Shown here piece after piece: positions 15,001-27,000 of a stretch of DNA of 64,000 nt (within the stretch, counting starts at the first letter, position 1; every line of letters begins with the position of its first letter). The notes under the pieces are model-generated. The model ran no database searches. It was not told the DNA's origin and worked only from the letters and a program-made list of their open reading frames with translations. Source of the stretch: Siphonodentalium dalli (Eukaryota; Mollusca; Scaphopoda; Gadilida; Siphonodentaliidae); the NCBI GenBank assembly GCA_032622095.1, contig CP136062.1:161260875-161324874 (forward strand), written 5' to 3'. The translations under genes were made by a program, and so were the position numbers.

Positions 15001-18000
15001 TTTCCCATGACAAAAACGATTAGTCTAGTGGTTTGTACTTCATACCAATACGCGCGTTTCTCGGAATCTATGCAGGTGCAACGATGTGACGTATTCATGT
15101 CGATTTCACAACACCATGTCAATTTCACTCTAACGTATTAACCCTGCACGTGCGGATGGCGCGCTTTGTTTTTACAGTATATACCTTTGGCATATACCGA
15201 AATCATCCCAGATAATCACGAATCAGATTTCTACAAAGATATACCGTTGCGAAGCTACTGGAAAGTGTCAAAGATTGGTATAAAACAAAATATCGGAATG
15301 AGGCTCTTGAGTTGGGAGAAAAATGATCCATCATGACCTGGGATGTGGGCATGGAAAAATATCGCCCTCGGGGCCATATATTTGGTCCGGACACTCGGCT
15401 AGCCTCGTGTCCGGCCCAAATATCTGGCCCCTCGGTGAGATTTTTCCATCCCACACCCCAGGTCATGATGGATAATATTAATCTCACTAGACGGATAACG
15501 GGTTTTATATGATGCAAAAATAATACTTTTTGATAGCTTAGCATATAATACATGTGTTTATTACACGTACGCTTGTTCCCAGAAGTACAGTGAAACCGGA
15601 ACTATAAAATAAAAGCATCATCACACATGACAAAACACGGCCTCTATGTGCCTAAATAAATCTTCTAAGTCTGTATTTTTAATGCACGGATTCTAGGACG
15701 CGAAGCGTGTAATAAATACAGAACGACACGATGTGTAAATGGGTTTGTCGATACGGCACTCGTGCTGTCGCGGAAGCGCCTCTCGTTCTATCCTTCCGCG
15801 ACAGCACTCGTGCCGTATCGACAAATTTACACATCGTGTCGTTCTGTGTATGTATTACATTCTTGGTCCTAAAATTACAATGTTCCTGCTGTGCCATATT
15901 TACATATATGTTTACATATATACTCGTCCAGTAAACTCCAGTGGACTCGTTTGGTAAATTCCGCTATAAACGGGACGAGTTGTAGATGCTCTATAATTAT
16001 ATTACATTGCCGTTTTCTTTGTTTTCATAAAGACTGGGTGTACAGCTCTCCACTTTGCAACAGACAGGACATGGGCGGTTTGTGCACAGTTCCTCATCAC
16101 TAATGGCGCTAATCCAAACACAGCACACAACGTGAGTGCCAGTACCAGTCCATGCAACGACAACACAGGACGCAATACACTGCGGTAATACAGTAGTGCC
16201 ATGACGGAACTATATTGTGCGGTCATTTAGTATAGTGCCAATCCAAATGCTTTATCAGCGGACGATGGAGGAGATATATTTTTTTATTCCGTACAAATAA
16301 AAATAAAGGAAAGAATGTGAGAAGCAGCCAATATTATCTTAACCGGAGATAATTAAAAACAATAGCCCCCCCCCCTCAACCGATATCAACTAAATTCGGT
16401 GTGGAGTGACGGCGGATGTTATATGGTTTTTTTTTTTTGGGGTTAAATTAAGCATTTATTCAAATTTGAATTTATTTTTAATAATTAATGTATAAATTGT
16501 TTTTAATCAGAATGATAAAATGTTTAAAAGATCGAAAAGCACACGAAGGGGCCATACGCCGCTTCAGCAAGTTCGTACATATGTGGGAATGTTGGATTGA
16601 AATCACCCACATTTAGCTTGATATCCCACGTAATTCATTGTTTCAGGGCGGATGGACACCTTTGATTTTCGCCTCTATGAAGGGAGACATGAAGTGTACA
16701 GAGGTTCTGGTACGTTCCGGAGCAAAAGTACTCAAGGAAGACAAAGTAGGTGTTATTTTAACTGAGCATTGTTTCCCAGTAAGAAATGAATGTAAGGTCG
16801 ATTGTTTTCGGTCAAAACCCAATGACCCCGATCGATCTTCCAGTCACTCCTTTTAATCATACGGTGATGTGCACCCATTGGGAACCTCCATTAAGCAATG
16901 TTTCGTCTGCCAATTTGGGGATATAGAGAAAATAAACTAAAAAAAAAGAACAAGAAACTTTCTAAAGAAACTAAAAACTTATTAATTATAAAGAAACTTT
17001 GCAGAGGAGATGAGGCATATATAAGCAGAACGAGGTCCCCAGAAGGTGAATTCAGTGATGCTAGCCCGCTGTGTGGGGTAGCATCTCTAAATTCACACCT
17101 GGGGACCTCATTCTGCAAATGTCCAGTACAATATATTGAGGTTTGTGGTTTATACAAACTGATTGAATGGAAAGTTTCCGTTTTTGTTTTGATTAGATTG
17201 GTCTGACTGCTATCTGCCATGCCATCATAGAACAGAAGCACAAGGTCGTCTCCATCCTGCTGAAACAGCTGCCAGAAAAGGACACAGAAACATATGTAAA
17301 GGTATATGCACACGACTGAAGTCAGGGATGTAACAGCCCTGACCACAATGTATGCAATGCACCTCTGCTCTGGCTACGCCCGTAGTTATCATATTCACCA
17401 TCACAAAACCCGAGAACTTTTTTGATGTTCAGTCTAATTCAAACTAGACCATATGGCCAATTCAACCAACTTACGGTCTGGGAATCGCACCAATGAAATA
17501 ATTGAAGAATGCGTTGCTCGACCAATCAACAGCTTCCTGCAAAATAAATAGTTATTCAAACTTTGTCATTTATTCACAAGCCCCGGCCGTCCAATGTTGC
17601 TACAAATAAGTATTACGGAAAAAGGATTGATGGATCAATAAATCAAGTTTATTGTCTAATAAATCAAGTAATGACATTTAGACAACATTGATTAACATAT
17701 GTACCTAAAATTTACAGATTACACGCGTACGTAGCAATATGTTCATCCACTGTAGCACATTACACACAAATACTTGGATATCCCAACAATGCATGCAGCT
17801 CATATCTACCCACAACTACCAACTACTGTGGTAACACCCTCACGCCCACCATCCCTGCCTTGCCACATCACTAGGCGCCTTGGCAGAGCACACCCCGCTC
17901 CACACGAGACAAATGCACCGTCTAAAGCCACAGGCCCTTGGGGAAAACCACCGAAATACCAACATAGACACACCAGTGTAAAGGCTCCAACGATCAGCAG

Positions 18001-21000
18001 CCAAGCATCACCAGGTGTGTCCCACTGCCAACAAAGTTCACTTTCACCTGAAACACAACTCGGCGAAACTGAGCGAATTGAAGTGGAGACATCCCATCGC
18101 TAACCAGCGAAATTCACCGAAGAAATCGGGTCGTCAATCTCCCCGCCCGTTCAGAGGCCCCTTCCCAGCCACAAAATCAATATTTTCGAGCAACAGCTTG
18201 TCGCGAACGTGTACCCAGCCCACGACACAACCCACAAACGCTCATATATGTTCCGCAAGTCATTCCGAAGCCATCCACACTCCTTTACTGGAGAAAGCAA
18301 GGCCGCACTGATACAACATGGCTGATTTTGGGGATATATTCTACGAAGTTTATTTATCCACAGTAAAGACGTTTTAGTTATTCTGCCTACTGGTTACGAC
18401 CATTGTTATTAACATATGAAGGGCATTGTCGCACGTCAATCAAAACAGTAAATGGTGCCTATTTCAAAACACGAATACTAATGAGCTGTCGCGAGCTGGG
18501 GATTCTCCGTTCATCTCTGAAATCAATTTAATTACCGGAGTCTCTAGACTGAGCGTTGAAAACCCTTTTCCACTGTTGCACACCATGTATTGTATTGTAT
18601 AATTATGTATTATCTTCTCATAATATCATGTAACATGATCTACTTGAGAAATAAACATTTGAACTTTGGTCTAGTTATAATTAAACCGGTTGATGTTCTG
18701 ACCGTTCTGACAGGAAACTTTATAACATTGAACAAAACTGGAGGGAATATATTTCTTTGGTAATACTTGTTCCACAATAATTTATTTCACATTAGGGGGT
18801 GGTCACAGCTCTAGACTGCATGATTTTTTTTAATAATTTGAGCCGATATCGCCATAAACATTGAATTAATTACCCGATAGAAATTCCATAACTTTAAGCG
18901 ACGCAAATCGAAACTAAAACCTTTGAACACGTCTCTCCGTCTGGTCGCGACATTTCTCCAAGACACCTGGACCGATTTTCAACCAAATTTTCCGTGGTGA
19001 CGCAGGGTACCCTGGCGGATGTTATAACAGTAAAATTGTGAATTAATAAAAAATTAATTTAAATTTTTTTTTTAAATTTAACAAAAATTTGTTTTGTTAA
19101 ATTGACCAAGGAGTTCAATTAAAAATAATAATAAAAAAATGAAATTAAAAACAACATTTTTTAAATACATTTAAAAAAAAATCAAATTTTAGTGTTTAAA
19201 CGATCAAAATGTGCGCGAAACGCTGAATAAAGGCTCTGTCTAAGATCAAAATGTGCGCGAATTGCACCACGAGGGCCTCAGACCCCTAACGCACGCAGGG
19301 TATTTCCGACGTTGAATAAATGATCCCGGTCAAGGGAGCCTGTTTCAACTAGTCTAGTATGAATTAAGACATAATTAATCTATGTAAGACAAATTATCTC
19401 AACATTGTGTTCTAATTTCAGTCAAGAGTAGACAGAGTAAAGAGACCGCTTGCCAAAGAAGTGGAACAGTTCTACCAAGACTCCATTCTCCCCGTGCTGT
19501 GTAACATCGTCCAAACATCCGGGATCTGGAGGGAACTATTTTGCAAGTTCGATGCGATTCCTTGCGTTCTCAATGTCGGCCCTAAATACGCGAGAAACAA
19601 AGAGATCTGCTTTCTGGTAGGAGAGTTCGTCTGCTACACGATATTCAAGGGAGACGACACAGTGGAGTTGCCCATCATAGAGCAGTTAATCAAACACAAA
19701 GGTCCCGAATATTTCATCGATATCCTTGACCTTCATTCGTCTGCAGCTGCGAAATCGGCAGACGACAGAGAAGGGTGTTGGTTGTGCTTCCTGAACATCG
19801 TGTTCCTTGTGGAGACTGAGAGTGGCAGAACCTGGCTGTCCAATAACTGCACCATCGTTAAGCCAATCACGAATCTCTTTCGCCATAGTCTGGCCAGTCA
19901 GATTTTCGAAGACGAAAGCATGGTTGAAGATTTTCAAGAACAATGGAATACATTTATTCACTTCTTCGATGAAATGTCAAACGCACATTGTGCAATTAAG
20001 CTTGCGGAATTGTTGATGGAGGAAGAGCATGCGAAGGAGACTGCAATTCGGCGGAGAGAGCGTAAGAGAACAAAACGAAGAGAACGACGCAGGCGAGCTC
20101 AGTTGCGTGGTAACGTTACGTCATCGCCTCGGTCTGGTATCAGTGACGCAGAAGACGACGGAATGTTGTGCGATGACTCTGCTGGCGTAACGGTTAAATG
20201 TCTGAATTCTTTAGTCGATGACGAGGCTGATCGTGCGATGTCTGAAACGAAGACGACGTCGCTGACGTCAGATGCGACGAGTAAAGTGGCGGATGGGTTT
20301 GTTCAAATGGACACAAATAACAACACGAAAACAAACACCAAGAAGAAGAGACGGAGGAAACAGAGTAAAGCGTTATCTGCGTTATTGGGAGATAAGGATG
20401 ATCAACTAAAAGGAAAGGGAGGTAACAAAAGCCAAGAATATGCAGAAGGTATGGGAGACTGCCCGGATGGAGTCACCGATTGGGTGGAGGTTAATTCGAA
20501 ACGAAACTTAACAAAGCAGCCAATACAAAGGAGCGCTCCCCAGCCAATACAAATACCACACGAATCTACCAACAAGTTTTCCCGTCAGACTTCACAAATG
20601 AAGAAGAAGGCTGAACTTTGTTACGAGAAGAAGCCATCTCAGTCGACACTTCCGCCATTAACAATGAAATGGTCGGACGTTGCCAGGGGTGACAACAAGA
20701 CTGGAACCGGAATCGAACAACAAACTTCACCTCGCCTGGACGACAAGGCAATTTTTCATGGTTCCCCAGACCATAATGAAGAAATGTTTGATTTGAATTT
20801 GGATCTGTCGTTCCTCGACGACCGTTTGGATGAGACACAGACATCAGATACCAATCCATACTACGGAGACTATGATGACTACGATGACGAACTGAACAAT
20901 ATCACATTTTCCGAAGAGTCGGCTCCCTTTACGACGAATGACATGTGCGCATTGGACCCTAGTGTCTTGGCGGTTTCTAATGGCAACTTCGTTCCACCGC

Positions 21001-24000
21001 CGCCAGGATTTGGGTCGTCTACTCCTGAAAATCAAACCAATGACAGACTCGTTTTTCCGGGGTTCCATACCGGGAGCTTTACTTTAGACACCATAAGGGA
21101 GCAGTTCCAAGACTATCAAATCGATCCACCAGAAAAAAATGTCATAAATGACGTAAGTGCAAATGACATCTTTACTAGGTTTGGGCTAGTGCCAGTTCGT
21201 ACTCACAACGAAAAAGACAAAGTATCGACAGTTAAAGACCCCGAAGAAATGAGAGATGTTGTACAACCTTCCGCTGAAGAGGACGTTCACATTTGTTCTC
21301 CGGAAGACTCGCCAAAGCAGACGACCAGATTCTTGCCCTCCGATCTATGTCGCTTACTGGCGCTCGACGAGTTCGTTCAATTCGAATCAGACGATAACGT
21401 ACGAGAGTTACAAGACGAACAGAACAGAGATAAAGAAAGCACAATAGGTGTGTACATCCATGCATGTTTGTTGTAAGTAAAATATACGTGAAATGATGCC
21501 ACACTCGATGATGAAATTTCATTTTGTAGAGTACATCCCCTCGAGTATTGTGCTCATATTAAATATATTGTGACGTACAATGGTACATCAGTACAAAACA
21601 TATGCGATATTTAGTCTCATAAATAAACAATTTCTTGATGATTTTGACGTAAAGGGGAAAAAAGGAGATGAATTTGAAATAAAGTTCTCAGCTATCACAG
21701 ATAATTATTTCAAACAATCCTTGCACTGATTGCATGTATTATTGTTTTGGTGGGTGTCATTAATTGGGGTCTTAGAATCATTTGCATCCGCTATGCTATG
21801 ACATGGCATCTAAGCTGAGCCGAAAGTTATTAATCTTACTATGAACATAGGCCACATACCTTCGATAAGCAAAAGTTCCAACACTTGTGAAGATATTTGA
21901 ATCAGGATGTTAACATGACGTGTAACACCAAGTCGTGCTGTCATTTCTTCGATGAAGCGACGTGTTGCCTGGACAGGCCTGCAAATAACGTGTCTGTCAT
22001 TTGCAGAATGAGGTCCCCAGAGGGTGAATTTAGTGACGCTATCCCGCATAGAGGGCTAGCATCACTAGATTCACCCTCTGTGGGACCTCATTCTGCTTAG
22101 GCCGTCAACTGATATGGCAGACCTAGGATCAGATTCCCCAGTTGAAGTTGGTGATGTTCACCCATTGGGCACCTCGATTATGAATGTTATCTTCTGCAAA
22201 TTGCGGATATAGAAACTTCCTAGAAGGGAAATGTAACTAAAAACAATCGTAATTTGATACTATAGATACTTCCCAGAAGATGAGGCCTAAGCAGAATGAG
22301 GTCTCCAGAGGGTGAATTTGCTGATGCTAGCCCGCTGTGCGGGATAGCATCACTAAATTCACCATCTGGGCTGCTCTGGGGACCTCATTCTGCAAATGAC
22401 AGACACGCTATTTGCAGGCTTGTATATGTAGGTGACCATTGAGCAGTTGTCATTATAATCATACGTTAACTCAACTTTACTTTAGGTCCATCGTCCGTGA
22501 ATTACAACGCCAAGTCACCAACCGTGCAAGTCCCCCATAAGGATCTTCGCAAATATAAGAAAATACATTGGTTTACAAGGTAAATATTGTTAGACCAATG
22601 TAATAACCTATATATGCGAGGCTGTCTAGCGAAGGAAATGCCACCAAATAGCTTGATTTAGGTACATTCGCCATTTAAACGTTCCAACGCCTTTATTTTG
22701 TAGATGACATGCACCGGGAATGCATCAGTGCAGCAGATTTGTTCAATATTGAGAAGGACACATCCTCCTTGGATCAACCTAACCCTCTTCGCTTCCCATC
22801 ATACCATCGCATGACGTCACACTCACCGGAGAGAACAGCTCTTCCTAATCTCAATGGATTGGAGTTGTTGGTCGCACATCAGATACAAATTAGTGCGCAG
22901 AAGTTAGGCGTCGACAAGGCATTATACAACTCCACACTGTATCATGATCTAGATTACTACGCGTCGACATTAGGAGTCGATCTAGAAACGCTGTTGTCAA
23001 CGGATCTGAGCACAATATCCGCATCCGCGTCATTGGACTCATTATCAAAGGATCCATTTTCTGTGCCTCCACCTCCAGGCTTTACAAAGAACGACCGCTG
23101 CTCAACAATGGGAAATATAAATGGTGCTCCTTTGTGCCCCACCTCTAACACTGTCGTCGAGAAGTGTTATGGACAATTTCCCGTGAAATCTGACGTTAAT
23201 GCTTTGGTGAAAGGATCTTGTGGAAATATAGTTCCAAGCTACGCGAGGACGTGGACGCCGAAAAGCTGTCGCTGGCGAACGAAACTGATGCATATATTTA
23301 ACCTTCCTCCCAACATGAGGTTCCAGATAGGAGAGATTGTCGTACCGTTCGAGGCGTATAAATACAACATGAACGAAAGGTGAGGCTGACGTGAATATAT
23401 TGGGAAGCGAATAATTACAATATCTCTGCTATGATTGACAACTTTCGCATAATGAACTGCGACAGATAAGAATTACGAAAACATTATTGTTGTCGGAAAT
23501 GTTTCGTTCCGGCCAAAAAAACCGCTCGAAGAATTGACGTACATGTACATGTACGTCTACGGGTCGGTTTGTTAGAAAATAGTGCCGCTGAAACTTCTTG
23601 CCACTCTAAGTAATTATGTAATTCGTTGTGTTGTCATAGCTACTGGTATAGGCTCGATGATTGCGCGCAAAGCTCGCGTGTCCATATATACTTGGCTTCT
23701 TGAAATCTTAACTACGGATATGGCAAAACGAAAACTGATAAAAAAAAAATTCTAATGACGTAGTCTCATATTCGTAATTCTTATCTGTCGTTGTTCATTA
23801 TAATGTGATAGGTGACAAATAGTCGGAACAAAAATAATTACCAGCGGGGAGTGGTATAATCGAAGGAACATGTACATGGATATGTAAGTATACCGGAAAG
23901 TGAGACGTTATACTTGATACATGGCTATGTATGTATATCGGAAAATGACACGTTACACGTGATACATTGATATGTTAATATATCGGAAAGTGACACGTTA

Positions 24001-27000
24001 CATGTGATACATGGATATTTTAGTATATAGTGATACGTGGATAGAACAGTATATCGGAAAGTGACACGCCAGTACACGTGATACATGGAAATTTTAGTAT
24101 ATCGGAAAGTGACACATTACACGTTACGCGTTACATGTGGATACATGGATATGTTAGTATATCGGAAGTGACGCGTTACACGCGATACATGGATATGTTA
24201 GTATATCGGAAGGTGACACGGTACACGTGATATATGGATATATCAGAATATCGGAAAAGTGACACGTTATGTGTTATATGTGACACATGGATATGTTAGT
24301 TTATCAGAATGTGACACGTTACACATTATACACGGATATGTTAGTTTTTCGCAAAGTTACACGTGATACATGGATATGTTAGTCTATCTGAAAGTGAGAC
24401 GTTACACGTGATACATTGATATATTAGTATATCGGAAAGTCACACGTTACACGTGATACATTGATATATTAGTATACCGGAAAGTGCAACGTTACACGTG
24501 ATATATGCTATTATATCGGAATGTGACACTTTATACACGTGATACATGTATATCAGTATATATATCGGAATGCGACACACGCCTTCTCCTTTCAATATAC
24601 TGATTACTGACCACTGGATGTCAGTGTAGAATAATTATGATATATCAGTTCGTGCTACCAATATGATTCAACCTGGAATCATAACTAGACAGCGACAAGT
24701 ATATACGGTATAGAGCTATCCTCGACGCACGGATAAACGCATCTACTCCTGAAAAGGCCAAACTGCATATATTATTCATTGCATGTGATAATAACTCGGC
24801 TCTTTTTCATTCTTAGCATTCGTAAAAACTATCGACACAATAACGCCTCTATCGACACAATAACGCCCTATCGACACAATAACGCCTCTATCGACACAAT
24901 AACGCCTATATCGACACAATAACGCATATATCGACACAACAACGCCTCTATCGACACAATAACGCCTCTATCGACACAATAACGCATCTATCAACACAAT
25001 AACGCCTCTATCGACACAATAACGCCTATATCGACACAATAACGCCTCTATCGACCCAATAACGCCTCTATCGACACAATAACGCCTCTATCGACACAAT
25101 AACGCATCTATCGACACAACAACGCCTCTATCGACTCAATAACACCTCTATCGACACAATAACGCCTCTATAGTTTTCAGCGACACACCGGTTATATATA
25201 AATTCTTGAATTGATGTTATTTCAGCGGCACTCCGGTTATTCTTGGATTCATGTTATTTCAGTGGCACTCCGGTTATTCTTGGATTCATGTTATTTCAGT
25301 GGCACTCCGGTTATTCTTGGATCCATGTAATTTCAGCGGCACTCCGGTTATTCTTGGATTCATGTTATTTCAGCGGCACTCCGGTTATTCTTGGATTTAT
25401 GTTATTTCAGCGGCACTCCAGTTATTCTTGGATTCCTGTTATTTCAGCAGCACTCCGGTTATTATTGGATTCATGATATTTCAGCGGCACTCCGGTTATT
25501 CTTGGATTCATGTTATTTCAGCGGCACTCAGGTTATTCTTGGATTCATGTTATTTCAGCAGCACTCCGGTTATTCTTGGATTCATGTTATTTCAGCGGCA
25601 CTCCGGTTATTCTTGGATTCATGGTGGACGGGAGTGAGGTGGCCGTTAAGATACTTGATATTCCTGAAACACTGAAGAATACGGAACAGATGAGACGCCT
25701 TACATCGACAAGCTACAGACATTACTTCCTCGCTACACACAAAGTAAGCTTCTCTCTTATAGCTACCTGCGTATGACGCCAATCACTAGTGCTTCTTCTT
25801 TAAAATCGGTTCTTCTCTTTAAAACTAAAACGCTCATTAAAATTGTTTTAATTTTTTTTCATTTCAGAATATCTCCGTTATTTAGTGAATATAATCATCT
25901 CCATTCAATTAAATATGGATACTCATTTTGAAATACAAGCATAACATCCCGTGGCATCTGCCTCTCAGATTTAATACCAATCCCTATATAATCGTGAACC
26001 AATTTAATCGTAGACACAATTACATATATGATGTTTTAGCCTGTAGCTCAGCTATGGATATGGTGATATACCGCTGGAGGAAAGTGTCCTATTTGAGGTG
26101 TGTGAAGTTAGTTAGGCGTTCGACATTCGTTTGACATTCGTGTGAAGTTGGTTAGGCGTTCGGCGTTCGTTTGACATTCGACTTAGAAAATTTCATTAAA
26201 AGTCCAATTTCTGGTTTTGGCGGGAGAGGTGCTCTATTGGTCCAATTCGTGGTCCCCCGCTCGAATTTTCTGAAATTTCATCGGTTTTCCCATTTTCCAG
26301 ACGATCGCTGGACCGAAAAATCGATTTTGAGTTTATTGCGCCAAATGTATTCTTTTTACCCAATTCGTGCTCTATCAATCAAATCTGGTCCAACTTTCAT
26401 TTTTTTCCAAAATTTTTATTTTACCGCCGAAAAATTGAAAGTTGGACCAGATTTGATTGATAGAGCACGAATTGGGTAAAAAGAACACATTTGGCGCAAA
26501 AAATTCAAAATCTATTTTTCGGTCGAAATTTTCTAAGTTGAACGTGAAACGAATGTCGAACGCCTAACCAACTTCACACGTTAAAGCCAGACTGACATTC
26601 GAATTTCCTTTTCGAGTTTCCTTGACAGTTTTGACCAGATTCGAGTGGGGGAGCACGAATTGGGTCGAAACATGATGTTTCGCGCAAAAAACTCGAAATC
26701 CATTTTTGGGCTGGAATATTTTCTAAGTCGAACGCCTAACTGAAAGCCAGCCTGACATTCGATTTTACTTAAAATCTTGAAATCGGCAACAGTCTGCGAC
26801 CCGTGCGTTTGGTTATGAAGATTACTACTGGGTACGCACTTCGATCGGTCAACAAACGAGGCCTGTTCCCTCTGTAGGGGCCTATATATTTTTCGGTCGA
26901 AATTTTCGAAGTCCGGCGGTAAAATAAAAATTTTCGAAAAAATTGAAAGTTGGACCAGATTTGATTGATAGAGCACGAATTGGGTAAAAGGAACACATTT

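Noticed and set aside
17774-18311. GC-richer open frames (109 and 98 codons)
   Set aside because: No domain, no clear splice sites, and the frames overlap each other. Kept only as a compositional note in intron 6.
22486-22579. Small exon candidate between exons 7 and 8 (reads GPSSVNYNAKSPTVQVPHKD and on), with AG and GT at its ends
   Set aside because: Its length is 3n+1 in the only open frame, so including it puts exon 8 out of frame unless a weaker acceptor (22728) is used. Direct joining of exon 7 to exon 8 is phase-perfect. It might be a rare cassette.
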